Under the pieces are notes generated by a model that had not been told where the DNA came from, ran no database searches, and saw nothing but the letters and a program-made list of their open reading frames with translations. Below are positions 24,101 through 39,100 of a DNA stretch of 64,000 bases, piece by piece (within the stretch, counting starts at the first letter, position 1; each line of letters opens with the position of its first letter). Location: positions 21,497,608-21,561,607 of the forward strand of contig NC_088300.1 in NCBI RefSeq assembly GCF_032854445.1. The letters run 5' to 3'. Made by a program: the position numbers and the translations under genes. Origin of the DNA: Liolophura sinensis. Its lineage: Eukaryota; Mollusca; Polyplacophora; Chitonida; Chitonidae.

Positions 24101-27100
24101 AAGAAGATCAATGCTCTCCGGGACAAGATTGTCTCCATTGTCTGGGAATCCTGTGCTGTAAGCTGACAAATCTTTAGTGTGACATGCATTTTTTTATTCT
24201 GTTGTAAATCATTTGTGAGTTTTCTTTTAGATGGAGAAAATTTACCATTTGAAAGTATCAAATTTTTCCAGAAATTTTAATTGAAGGAATGTGACATTGT
24301 CATTGTATCGTTTCTCATCATAATCCTTTGAAACTTTCAAACATGTTAAGAGATCATTTATCCTTTTTTAATTTCGTATAAAAATTCAAAATGTTTCAAA
24401 AAGCTATTAGATCTCATGTCGCTTGTGTAAATGTAATAATTAAAGAGTAAACTAGAATGTAGTATCACTGTATAAAAGCTACTTTTGATGGCGTAGTGCA
24501 GTATGAAGAAATCTTAAAAGAACTGATAATATTGATATGCTATCTACATGTAGTTTGTTTCTTCATCTTTCAGACTGTAGCAGAAATGGAGGGTGTGACA
24601 GCAGGGATCCGACCTGAGGGGTCCAAGAAAGTGAAAGTAGTGGAGCCTCCACCTCCAGAGCCTGAGCCTCAGGGGTTCAAGTCTCGGCTGAAGGCTAAGT
24701 ATGGGGACAAGCCGATGGCAGAGCGCAAGAAACCAGCCCAGGTGAAAAGTAAGAACCACAGGGATCAGTGTCAACACTAGTGTACATTGTGGTGTTCTGC
24801 CTTAATGCATATATCATAGACTATTCACTGTGTATCATAATCAACCAAGCTGTACATTCTCTTTAAGCAATATTTTGTCTGAATATAAAAGCATTGCCAA
24901 TATTGCAATCTCAGGTCGGGGGAAAACAAGCCTATGCATCATGTTTGAATGCCTCTTCCTGAAGAATCGACATGCCTCACCTATAAGAATGCCTCTCTTA
25001 GAGTAAATTAACAAACATTGCCTATCTTATGCTTTTCCTAAAGGAGATGGCAAACATTGCCAATGTGAATGCCTCTCATACACGAAATAACAAACGTTGC
25101 CTATATTAATGCCTCTCCTAGAGGAAATCACAGGTATTACCACTTTATAATGCCTCTCTTCAGTCGTCGGGTGGTGGGAGGGAAGAACTTGTGTTGCTTA
25201 AATCAATGCCTCTCCCGAAAATAAAAGGCATTGCCAGTATTAATGTTTGTGAAGATGCAATGTTCATGCCACTATTAAAACCTCTAATTTTGAAGAGAAG
25301 CATTAATATAGGCAATGCTTGTTTATATAGTCCTGTATTCCCTGGAGGTCTTCGTTAACTAGTGGTTAGTGTGTTCGTGCAACACAGACTCTGGAGTCTC
25401 TCAAGTCCAGCGAATGTTGGGTTCCTCTTTGGTTGTACTTTGGGAAGCCTAGCTGTCAGCAACATGTGGATGGTCATGGGCTTTCCCTGAGCTCTGCCCG
25501 GTTTACTCCACCGTAATGTTGCCCCCCTGTTGTAATGTTTCCTTCCATGCATAGAGGAACTAAAAATGCCTAATGAAAAAGAAGCTATGTGTGTACATCA
25601 GCATTTCCAATTTGACTGAATTTAAAAAATTATACATAACATTCCTTAGCAGTTCATGGTGATAAAGTGTAGTGATCATTTTTTCTTTCTATGTCCGTTT
25701 GTGTGTCTTGTTTTGAATGAGCATTCATACACCTGGCTGCTATTGGGTAAATTTCTCAAACTACAGGAGACAAGCCTTTGTATGCCGAGATATCTGAGTG
25801 GCGAAAAATCTTGGCCCGTCTGGCTCATTTTCTAAAAGCTGTGGATTATCTTCTCTTGGAGTTTCTTCGGCGTCTGGTTGTGACAGCAATGAGACAGCTC
25901 CGAGAGTATTTCACAGCATCATATAATGTAGAGGAAGGTGACTCTGATGAGGTAAGTCCATTTCATATCAAGATTAGTGTTAATTAAGCTTGTGCTTTAT
26001 TGCCTTGGCTGCTTAAGGGTGTTAGGAGGACAAGGAAGTACATGGTGTAAGTGTGCATCTGCTCAAAAACAGTAATGTAAAACTTTTTGTTAAACGTCAA
26101 AAATCCTTGGCAGAAAGCTGCAGATAGCATTAAATAAACATTGATGACAGCTATGTCTGCCTGTATTTACTTATTTGGCCATTGGCAGCTAGTTATTTGC
26201 AGAATTTTCCCTTTTGGTTGTTGTTGTTTGATGAAACGGAATAAATGCAACTAGTAGCATTTCGCTTTTCTCTGCTGGACTCAACAGCTCTCATCAATGG
26301 ATATATCATCTAAAATTGTACTAGTAGAAAGCATGATGGTTAGAAAGGCAGTCGTGCTTATGTCATTTGGTTTTTATCCTAAAAACACCAAAACATGTAG
26401 TACCTCTGTGTGAAAATATCTCAGAGAATATACACGAGAATATGTACCAGATTCTCTTTTTAGCTCTGTAGTTAATCACTTTTTTTTCTGGGTAATGAAA
26501 GATTTTATGCTGTATGTGTTGATGACTGACTCTGTCTGGCTTGTTGAATAACTGCTCACATTTACCTTTGCCTGACTCAACCATTTCAGAGTGTTCTATT
26601 ATACATCAGCAATGACTATTATTCCAGCAAGACTGTTTACTTTAAATAATTCACATTGACCTCATTGCATTAGCTCCCCTGATATACCCTGAAGCTGTAT
26701 ACATGTAGGTAATAGCAGCTGTAAAATAACGTCAGAATTCTGGAAATACTTTGGTGGTTTGAAAGTATTTAAAAGATCAAGATCGAGGTTATCATTCAGG
26801 GTAATGTTTTGCAAAGACTGTTCATTTCATCATTGCTTCTAACTATCAGTGAGTTATGTTAGGTTTTCAATTAACATTGACTGTCACAATTACTGTAGAG
26901 TAACTCTAGAATAAACACAGACCATTGGTGGAGAGAGGTAAGATACCTTGAATGAACATAATACCTTTAACATTATTAACGCTGAAAACCATTGATTAAC
27001 TTAAGTTTTGTTCTTTGTTGTCATTTATCAGCCACTTTTCTGTATTCATGTTTAACAGACTTGCTTGTATTTCTCATTGAACTTGTATTCATGTTATTCA

Positions 27101-30100
27101 CTTGTAACACTGTGAATATTTAATTTTTGTCTTCACATTTATCATTTGTGAATGGAGCTTGTGTATATTTTTCAACCTGTTTGATTGCTAAAACAGTGTC
27201 ACTATGATAAAGCTGAAATATTGCTGATGTGTTGGTAAGCTATAATGGTTAATTCATTTCTTACATGATTACCTTGGTATGTTTTGAATATATTATTCTG
27301 TAGACTGATGAAATTAATATAGTTTTTGAAGACAGCAGCTAACTTCCACATTATAGTTTTATTTCTGTCATAAAAATTTTAACATACACAAAGTTCCACT
27401 ATTATCTTGCGGTATAAACTCAACCAAATAAATTAAATAAATAACATGGATCTTGTCTATCAAGTATTATTTACATTCGCATGGATTTATTCTCTTTGCA
27501 TTAAAAAGCCAGTGAATTTAATACTAAAATCATACATTTACCTGGACAAGCTAAACACTGTGTGTTATCATGCTGCATACCTGGGCCCACTTGCATGAAG
27601 CCCTCTTAAAATTAAGAGTACATAACTACCATGGCGATGTAATGCCTACAGGGCTGGTAGCCATGGTAGTTACGTGCTCTTAACGTGAAGAGGGCTTCAT
27701 GCAATTGGCACAATACTGTATCTAATAAATATATAGACTCATAAAGTCCTTGATTATCATATCAATATCATTGTCAGCATATGCTGAAATTCTTGTTTAT
27801 ACATGTACCTTCAAAGTGTTAAACATTAGGAATTTTGCAGATTATTGCTTGTTGAATAGGACTTTCAACATTTTTTGAGCTTCTCCTTAGTAGGATATCA
27901 GTTATTATGCTTGTTGTAGGGTTGGTGGGAAGTATTTACCTTAACATTGTATTTAAAGTAATAATACAGTGTCCATGACATGTGGGAAAATTCATTACTA
28001 AATTGCCAATGGTTAGTGGTTTACTCAGGGCTCTCCACTTCCCCCACCCATGAAGCCGACAGCCACCGTATAAGTGAAAAGTCTTATCAAAATTCAACTC
28101 AATAAATATTACATATACACTTGCTTTTTCATATGTCTTGTACGCTTGATAAAATAAAGCTATTCATATATGCTGTTGTCTATTTAAAACCATTGAAACT
28201 GATCCAAGAGTCATTAAAGGTGGAGAAGACATAGAAAGTTCAGATTAAAGAGTATGAAAAGTTAGTTGTAAATGTGGTCTTCAAATATTTTTTTTTAGAT
28301 TTTTCTTTAATGAGAAAAAGACACCTGGAAATAATTAGTGTATGGTGACTATTTAGGACCACCTCTAGGTATATTAAACAAATAAATAAATATATTTGCA
28401 CTAGAATTTGGTCTTTTCAACAAACAAATGTGTTCAACCTGGATTTTGATTATCGTAGTAATAATTTTAATATATTTATAAATATTATCATAATTCAGGT
28501 TAAATGCATATGTTTGGACATACATATAAACACCATATTTAGATTCAAATAATTTTATTTTAGTCGAAATGCATCACATCCTTATTTAGAACATTATTAT
28601 GAAAAGGATGTGGTACATAAATTTATAAAATTTATTTGAATGTAATTTGTTGTTCATGCATTTAATCTGAATTATGATAATATTTATGAATACATTAAAA
28701 ATATAGATATGATCAGAATTCAGGTTTAACACATTTGTTAGCTGAAAAGACCAAATTCTAGTGCAGATGTATTATTAAACATGATTTGCATCCTCATTTA
28801 TAACATTATTGCACAAAGACAATACATACCAAGAGGTGGTCCAAAATACCCATCATGCAGAAATGTTTTCAAATGCCCAAAAGTGGTAATACATGTACCT
28901 TGGTTGAGGAATGTTGGTGGCTACAAGTGAAAGTCATTTTTAATAAATACGTTGTATATTTGCATATTTATGCAGGATGACTCTGACAGTGATGCTTCAA
29001 GCCAACTTGATATACCAACATATAGGTATGTAGACTGATCTTGCTGTTTTCTGTAACTGCCTGGTATGAACTTTTCTTACATTTGTTTAAAAGTATTTTA
29101 TATATACATACACACACACACATTCACATTGTATTAGTATGAGCACAAGGTGGGTGTTTATTTTATCAGATTTATATATCTTTGTCAGCTAACTTGCTTT
29201 TAATGTAAATTAGGTTTGTGATTAATGCCTTATATTGGTTCATCTTTTCATGCAATAACAGTTTTGATCATTTCTCTTACCAGCCGTAAATCAGTGACTC
29301 AAAAGAATGTCATGCAGTCAAAAGGCAGCGTGAACATTCCATCAAATGCGTTAAGCACAAACTCACCACAGATCGTCCATGGAAGTAGTTATGTCATCCC
29401 CAAATATGACTTTGAGAAACCAGAGTCTGAAGTTGGACTACCAGATATTGATGAGGTTTGTCAGTTAACTCTTAGTTCCTTGTTTTAGATGGTGCTTTCT
29501 TGTATATTGGTTACATGACATATTCCTTTGAGAGAATCAGAAGTCATTTGTTGTTTTTTGTTGTGTTTTTTTTAAATTTTCATATCTCAATTCTGTATTC
29601 TTTTTTTGTTTTGTAATGTGTGGTTTTCTTTGTGGACTTTATGTTATCTGAGTCTGAGTTAGTTCTGAAAAAGTTAAATGTCAAGTCGTCATGAGCTGGA
29701 CATCATTGTTATTAGTATTTCATCCTGACAAATGCAAATATTTGAGTGAAAACCATGTTTCATATGTTTTGTACAGCTTCTAATATACTAAGTTTATAAT
29801 ACATGGACAAAGTATTTATCCTTTGTACATGTGCTGCTTGAATGAGATGTGTACATATTTATGTCCTGTGTTTTGTACAGGTTCTGGAAGAGATTAGACA
29901 GCGTGACATCACGGAGGAAGTCGCCTTGCCAGTGTTCTTCATTGAGTTTGTTCTGAACGCCTCTGTGGAGAGCGTACCTAGTGGTATCCGCTCCCGCCAG
30001 CGGGCTTCCATCCACTCCACCAACAACCTGCTGGCACAGAGCAGCCTCCTTCAGGAACTTGCCCACGGGATGGAGGTGAAAAAGTCTGTTTCCTTCCCAG

Positions 30101-33100
30101 AGGAGCCAGAACTTTCAGGTGGGGAAGAGGACATGTCCTGTTGGGTGTGGCAGACTTCATGTACATATATTATATACCAAGATTAATTCCCATTGTGTGT
30201 TTTTCTTTATTTGGTCTGTAGTAAACCTTAGGAAGAGAGAGAAGGGTGACACTTTTAAGCTCATGTATGTGGTGAAAGAACACTTTAGCTGAATCTTTGT
30301 GAACTTACACTGACGTCACAAAATTTGTTGAATTAATGCAAACGTTTATGATACATAGATTCACGTATATTATAAATACTGCAGGGCTGGCTTAAATTTT
30401 TTGCACAAATATAACAAGACAGTAAAAGGAAATCTAGCATGCTAAAGTCTATGAGAATCACAAATAGAAACCTCTGTCTTTATGGCAGCGTGGTTACAAA
30501 CTAAATAACATGCGCCTAGTTGACATGCTTACAAGTTTAGCCCTCTCCGGTCGTACATGGGAAGGTCTGTCAGCAACCTGCAGATGGTCATGGGTTTCCC
30601 CGGGCTCTGCCCGGTTTCCTCCTACCATAATGCTGGTCACCGTCATATAAGTGAAATATTCTTGAGTACAGCGTAATACACCAATCAAATAAATAAATAA
30701 ATACAAGTTTAGCCTCTTTCCTTAATACTTCATGTACCTGCTGCAGGTCCTCAGTGCTTATTCAAGATGTGAATATTCCTACTTTTATTGGGGATATTAA
30801 TTAAAATTATTTGAAATGGGAAGAAGACTGAAGAAGCCACTGATTTGTATTCTAATAGTTTCTTCTCCTTGTCACAATAAATCAGACCAGACAGCAAATT
30901 TTATTAATTTCCCTACAGATGTAAAGCATTTGTCATCACACCTATCCATTCATATATTTGAATGGCATATTCGAGAATTTTTTAATTTAACCACAGTGGT
31001 CCCTCGTCTGGATGGAGGAAGCTGAAGTGCACTCAATAGACCATTGATCTTTGGCTAAACTTTGGCGATGCTGACAGATTTTCTGTTATAGACCATCCAC
31101 CTTTGGCTATACATTGGTGATGATGACATATTTTCTGTTATAGATTTTCTGTTGTATGACCTACATTGTGCACTACATGCAATATTGGTGAAAGACAGGT
31201 GATCTTCAATGAATGTGCAAACAGTTTAACAAGTGCTGTGCACTGCAGATCTCACCAAGACTATATGAAAATGAGAGGGCTTATTCATGATGCTCTGATT
31301 TTATGTTATTATTTGGATGATGAGTATATGTTTTGTGTTGTGCAGAGAGTGACAGCGAATCAGGCTACAGTGAATCTGAGGAGACCGAAACAGAATCTGG
31401 AGAGGAGCAAAGCTTGGAAACGAAACACAGCTCTTCACTGGGGTTTGCCTACAAACACAACATAAGGAGGTCAGTAATCTGAATGAATGATGACACTAAA
31501 TGCAGCTCCTCACTTGGGTTTGCCTGCAGACACAGTAACAGGAGGTCATTAATTTGTAACAATAACAACAAACACAGCTTCTCACAAGGGTTTGTCAGTA
31601 GACACTGTAACAGGAGGTCAGAAGTTTGTAACATTATCAACAAACACAGCTCATCCTGTGGGTTTGCCTGCAGACAGAGTAACAGGAGGCCATTAGTTTG
31701 TAACAATAACAGCAATCACAGCTTCTCACAAGGGTTTGTCTACCCAGTAAGAAGATTTATTTATTTATTTGATTTATTTGATTGGTGTTTTACGCCGTAC
31801 TCAAGAATATTTCACTTATACGATGGCGACCAGCATCATAGTGGGTGGAAACCGGGCACAGCCCAGGGGAAACCCACGGCCATCCGCAGGTAGACCTTCC
31901 CACGTACGGCCGGAGAGGAAGCCAGCATTAGCTGGACTTGAACTCACAGAGACTGCATTGGTGAGAGACTCATGGGTCCACAGTAAGAGGAGGTTAGTTG
32001 TTTGTAACAATGACATCAAATGCAGCTTCTCATAATTGTTTGCCTACAGACACAGTAACAGGAGGTTAGTAGTTTGTAATTTTAACAACAAACACAGCTC
32101 CTCACATGGGTTTGCATGCAGACACAGTTACAGGGGGTCTGTAGTTTGTAACAATATCAACAAACACAGCTCCTCACATGGGTTTACCTGCAGACACAGT
32201 AACAGGAGGTCAGTCATTTGTAACAATGTCGCACTCAGCTTCTGACAATTGTTTGCCTACAGACACAGTTACAGGAGCTGTAATAGTTTGTTAAAATGTC
32301 TCTGTGATTTAGCGCTAACAGTTATACCAGAGCCAAACATTTAGACCCAAACTGGAATTTGCTAATATGTATAGTAACAGGAATGCGGTAGTTTGTAACA
32401 ATGTCTCTGTAGAAGCACTAAGACACCACATTTACTTTCACTCTTGGGTTTGCTGATATGCACATTGAACATGGAGTCAGTAGTTTGTGACAATTTGTCT
32501 GTAGTGAGAAATACCAACAATGACACCACTAGGACACCACATTTACCTGGAGTTTTGTTGTTGATGGTGTTACATGCCTTTATCAAAGTAACGCAGATGT
32601 GTTCGATTTTAGATTTGATGTGTAAAAAAATGCAAACAGTTCTGTATGTTGTATTTTACTCATCATGGAAGTGCCGTATTTTGTGGGGTTTTTTTGTTTT
32701 TCATCACAGAAGTACTTTACATTCTATTTTTCTTCACACAGGAGCACAAGGGCCACTATGACCAAAGCCCACATCAGTCTATACCCTAGCCCAGAGGCCT
32801 TCCAGACATTAGTCAAGTCCCTCATTGCAGGTTTTGAGGAAACAATTGGTTAGTATGAGGTCTGTGAAAAGGTCCCGCTGCCAATCATTTTGAATTACTC
32901 TTCTGATATTTCTAGTTTATTGGATATTCAGATGGCTTTTCCTTATCAACTCCACTTGAGGCAATATCCCTAGTAAAATCCATGTCAGTGCTATTACAGC
33001 TTTTTTGAATGTAAACATATCATCTGCCACTAAAGAGAATGATCGGTGGTTATGGTACTTACCTTTAAATCACTTGTCACAGGAGACATGGGTTCAAGCC

Positions 33101-36100
33101 CATTGCTGGCCAGGAAAGTTTCTGAATTCCCCTGCTATCATTGTTCTCATGGTTTTGGTGCCAAGAAGCTGTCGGAGATAACACCCCTTTCACAAATATG
33201 CACTGCTAAATAGTTTTGGCGAACAAATCCCCTGATATCGTGGTTTCAGCTCAGGTCAAGTCGATGCTGAAGGAACCGCGTCTAGCCGTGTTTTATTCCC
33301 CACCAAAGCATGACCTGACACTGCAGATTGATGTGGAGGAGTTAGCGCTGAAGGAAGAAGCAGAACAGCCCTGGCCTGACACCAGCTCCCTGTTCAGTGA
33401 GGACACGGAGTACCAAAGCCTGAGGGATGACATCAGCCAGTGTATACAGATACAGGGAGAAAGGGTTACCGAATTCTCCAGTGTGAGCAGTTTGACTTAC
33501 AGCTTACATCTTCTGTTGTTGTTGTAATGTATAATGTACATGTCAAGCTGGATAAAAATTGTGTATTTCTTTGAGGTGTTTCTCATTCTTTTGCTACCTG
33601 GGAAGTTCTACATTGCTCTTATAGCTGGTGGAATAAAATGGGGCTCACAGGTTATTTTGTGAAATGAGAAAATTAAAGAAATGCAATATTTATCAAAGTA
33701 TCTATGCTGAAAAACAAATGTGTAAGGAACCAAAGAAGAATCAAAGTAAAAAAATCAATGTAGATGTGATACAGAGATCTAATCTCTTTCATAGAGTGAT
33801 ATAGTCTTTCTACGATTTTTAGTGACTCCTATTTCTAACAAAGTGGGACACCTACCTGCACAACAAGGGAGTCGCATGTTCATATAGATTTTTTGAAAGG
33901 GCATGATTTTTGAAAGGGGCGTGAGGAGTGAGATGAAAGTCTGATTTACATATCCTACATCTTCTGGTGTTCTTGTGTGTGTTTTCAGAGATACCAGTTG
34001 TTCTGCATGATGGTGGACCAGTCGCGCCAGGTGGATGTACTGGGCTCTATGGCCAGGAGGCCCTGGACCACAGATGAGTTCAGTCATGTGCTCAGGACTC
34101 ACACAGATATGGTATGTCACTCTTAACACACATATCCGGTATATCACACTCATAACACACATCTCTGGTGCATCAGTGATAACAAGCAGATCTTATGCAT
34201 CACATTCATAACATCACAATCATCTCTGGTGTGTCAGCGATATCATGCAGGTCGTATATGTCACAGTCATAACACTTATTTTTGGTGCATCAGTGATATC
34301 ACGGAGGGCTTATATGTCACATTCATAACACACCTCTGGTGCATCCATGATATCATGCAGGTCGTATATGTCACAGTCATAACACTTATTTTTGGTGCAT
34401 CAGTGATATCACGGAGGGCTTATATGTCACATTCATAACACACCTCTGGTGCATCCATGATATCATGGCAGGCTTATATGTCACAGTCATAACACATATC
34501 TGGTGCATCCATGATATCATGGCAGGCTTATATGTCACAGTCATAACACATATCTGGTGCATCCATAATATCATGGAGGGCTTATATGTCACAGTCATAA
34601 CACACATATCTGGTGCATCCATGATATAATATGGAGGGCTTATATGTCACAGTCATAACACATATCTGGTACATCCATGATATCATGGAGGGCTTATATG
34701 TCACAGTCATAACACATATCTGGTGCATCCACGATATCATTGAGGGCTTGTATATCACAGTCATAACACACATCTCTGGTGCATCAGTGATAACATGCAG
34801 TGTATTACAGTCATAAAACACGTTTTTTGTCCATGTTATCCTTTGCTATCTAACCATGAGCAGTTGGTCAATGTTCAAATGGCAGTGTGTAAATTGTATT
34901 CAAATCTCACAGGTCAGAACAATGGAAGAAATGGTGACACAAAAGAGGATTGCCATGGTGCAACTTCAGGCAGACAAGTACAAAGCAGATTGTCTCCCCT
35001 TCCCTACACGAGTTATTGAGGAAATTCAAGAGGCTCTGCCCATTGTGGCTAACAAGAAGAATGAAGATCTGCTTACCATCATAAAGGTGAGTCTGTTTGT
35101 TTATGATAGTCCTGTATATTAGTAATAAAATTACATTTAATAACAGTTAAATGTGACTATATATAGATATTTGCTTATTTATTTATTTGGTTGGTGTTTT
35201 ATGTCGTACTCAAGAATATTTCACCTATATGACGGCTGCTGGCATTATGATGAGAAGGAACTGGGCAGAACCCCGGAGAAACCCACAAACATCAGCAGGG
35301 TGCTGACAGACCTTCTCACATACAGCCGGAGAGGAAGCAAGGATGAGCTAGACTTGAACTCTCAGTGACCGCATTGTTGAGAGGCTTATGGGTCATTCCA
35401 CTATGTTGGCATGCTAACCTAGATATTTTCATTGAAATACATCAGAACTACATAATAGGTAGAAATACTTACCACCTCTTATACAGCTAATTGTTGTTCC
35501 TCTGCTTTGATATTCCTACAGGGAGCCTCTAAAAAACTGGATCAGACACCTGCATCTGTTGAGGAGTTTGTTGAGCACCTATCGTTCCTGGGCAAGATGA
35601 ACACAGAGTTACCTGCTCTTGATAAGGAATTTTTGGTTGTGACCAAGCTGTTCACTATAGCTGACCAGTACAATATAAGGATAGAACCAGAGGACTTGGC
35701 CCTGTACCAGACACTGGCTCCTAGCTTCCAGCACCTTAAGGTACATGTAATACTTGTATGTACATGTAGTAATCTCATCATCACAGTGTCAGGGTACGTG
35801 TACTTGAACAACCTCTGTTCATATAACCCTTGACTGCAACAAGCGCTATATGAGCTGTTCACGAAAAGATAGCATTAAGCCCTGCAGCTACAAATTTGTG
35901 ATATGGTGTGAATGGAAATTGATTCACATAATTTGTGTTTATAGTTTGCCTTTAAGTTGAAAATGTCTATAACCTTAACATTGAGCTAGTCTGAGATATC
36001 TGATTACATGTAATTTGTTTCAATTGTGTTAAATGTTATAATGTTCATAACAGATTATGTCCATATACATGTATCTTCCTAAATATTACTGCTGTAAACT

Positions 36101-39100
36101 AGATACGTCACATCTCTTTGGACTGACACTCGTTTGGCCTTTTGCAACAATATTAAATACCCTATAACAAAGTACATTATTGTTTCTAACCAAAGCCAGG
36201 CCACTTTCTGTTTCTGGAGGTAGCACAGACTTGTTTGCTGTTTAAATGACATTTCATGTTTATGTTTACTGCTGGGGTTGACACAGAATTTATTCTTCCT
36301 TTATGGATGCATTCATGGCATAGGCTGGGTTTGCTTTTACAGTCAATGATCATTGTGCATGTATATGAAACAAATATGTAGCATTTACCTTGAAATTGGG
36401 TTAGTATGACTTTTTGCTGACTGTTTGTAACTTTAAACTATAAGTCCCCTGGTTACAATTTATGTATACACCCCAGATGAGAGATCACACTGCTTATGAC
36501 ATGGCCTTACCAAAGGATGCTCAAGTTGAGTGGACAAATTTTACTCATTTTTTGGGCCTATTTTTGCCTAAAATATGCACTTTTGAGTCAAATTAGTAGG
36601 GGCAATGTGACTTTGAACTGTGAACTAACCTACCCAGATTAGGCCCTGCTTACAGAATCTTGCATCATTCCTGTTTACTCGCTAATACATATTTTTTGGC
36701 TTTATTATCCAGTCAACTGTCCTGTACTGTGAGGCTAAAAAGGATGAGAATATACGTAAGTTCAGCTCAGACCTGGACAGACTGATTTCCAGCATTCGTT
36801 ACCAGCTGATGGAACTGAAGAACCGTGTCAGAGACCCTAGCCTGCTGCATTCTGACACCATACCAGCCATGGCCCTTGACACAATACTGCACCTGCAGGA
36901 AGATGTGCAGTCACTGTCTGTGCGTGCACGCAGCTACAGCAGCTACCAGGAGAGGTTCGGCAGCTCGTTATCCCAGACCAAGAGGATGACAGAGTGAGTC
37001 ATATTATATTATATCTAGTGTTCTAGTCATGTTTAAAGAGATGACATTGGTAGAACATGACATTTATAGGTCATGGCACTGATAGGTTATATTTATTTAT
37101 TTGATTGGTGTTCTACGCCGTACTCAAGAATATGTCACTTTTACGACAGCTGTCAGCATTATGGTGGGTGGAAACCGGGCAGAGCCCGGAGGGAAACCCA
37201 CAACCATCCGCAGGTTGCTGGCAGACCTTCCCACTTACGGCCAGAGAGGAAGCCAGCATGAGCTGGACTTGAACTCACAGAAACTGCATTGGTGAGAGAC
37301 TCCTGGGTCATTACGCTGCGCTAGCACGCTAACCAACTGAACCACAGAGGCCCCGGCACTGATAGGACATGGCATTGATACAGTATGGCATTGATTGATG
37401 GGATTGTTAGGACATGGCATTGGTAGGACATGGCATTGATAGGGCATTGCATTGATAGAAAGTGGCATGGATATCCTTATGGCAGTGATAGGTCATGGCA
37501 CTGATAGGACATGATATTGATAGGACATGGCATTGATACAGTATGGCATTGATTGATGGCATTGATTGATGGCATTGATTGATGGCATTGATTGATGGCA
37601 TTGATTGATGGCATTGATTGATGGCATCTATAGGACATGACATTGATAGGACATGGCATTGGTGGATGGCATTAATAGGACATGACATTGTTATGACTTG
37701 GCATTGTTTTACATTGTATTGATAGGACATGACATTGATAGAATATGGCATTGAAAGGCCATGGCATTGATAGATCATGACATTGATAGGACATGACATT
37801 AATAAGACATAGTATTGAAAATGCCCTTATTGGCTCAGACCTGAGGATAGTCATGGGTTTCCTTCGGGCTCTGCCTAATTTCCTCGAACCATAATGCTGG
37901 CCACCATCGTATGTGTGAAATATTTTTGAGTACGGCATAAAACACCAATCAAATAAATAAATAAATGTTGGCTCAGACAGTAAAAGGTCTGGCTGGCTGT
38001 GATGTTAGACCAGTTGTCGTGGGTTCAAATCTAGCTCTGGTTGGTTCCTGTGGATCTTAAAGTAAAGAGGTTTGTGAGTTACCCGACGAAGGGTGGTGGT
38101 TTATGCCGGGCACTCATAAACCAGTCATAAACCTAACTGCTTTCATATGAGTGAAACTTAGGTGGGGTTTGAGTTTGCTACAGATCATGCAATCAAATAA
38201 AAGCAAAATTAATATGTAATACTATTATGCCAGGGAGTTCCTGTTGATGGAGACTAAAGATGACAAGGCCATAACTCAGGCCATTCAGTCTGAGTTGTCT
38301 GAGATAGAGCGTGACCTGACCCTGAGGCATCTGCTCTGGGAGTCCCAAGAGGAGTGGGTCAAGCTGGTGACTGAGTGGACTGCCTCCCCGTTTGACTCCC
38401 TCTCTGTGGAGAGTCTCCAGAAAAATGTCAGCCGCTTCACACAGACAGTTTACATGCTTCAGAAAGGTACTCACTTTTGTTGACTGTCTTTCATCTTTTG
38501 GACTTTATCTCCGTCTTATTGTGAAAAACGCAAAACAATATTGAAAACAATATTTTTATTGCAGTGTTTACTGTGACACAGATATTGGTTTTTTGGTGCA
38601 TAAATTTCTTTTTAATTTAGTTTAAAATAGGACTTGGCCCATATGCCAGAAGAATACTGATCATTTACAAAAAAAGTCTTCTTAGTTTAGCATGTTTGCA
38701 AGAGAGACAAATTTTATAGGCAGTGCATTGTTTTCAGTGATATAAATTTGATAGACATCAGGCTCAGTGTTTTCATGATCGACATGTCATGTATTTTAGT
38801 ATATTTAATTTATTTACTTAATTTTTCATTGTTAATTTTGAGTGGAAAACAGACAAAATGACACATTATCCTTGATAATTGCTGAGCACTGTAGTCTGAC
38901 TTGTATCCCCTGTATGACCCACGCTCTATAGGTCTGCCGCCCAATGCCTTACTGCCAGCGCTGAAGGAGAAGGTGATGGATTTCAAACAAGGCATGCCTG
39001 TGATCACCAGCCTCAGGAACCCCTCCCTCCGACCTCGTCACTGGGCTGTCATTGAATCCACCATTGGGAAAGCCTTCAGCAAAGACAAGAAATTCACTCT

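Noticed and set aside
24895-25330. Donor-seeded array in dynein intron 10
   Set aside because: The unit (AATGCCTCTC...) does not resemble the exon 10 end or its GTAAGA donor and starts ~140 bases away.
34229-34821. Frames with [17 protein letters not shown] repeats
   Set aside because: Come from the 54-bp intronic array.
37407-37938. Minus-strand frames rich in SINAINQCH repeats
   Set aside because: Products of the GGCATTGAT minisatellite inside dynein intron 21.
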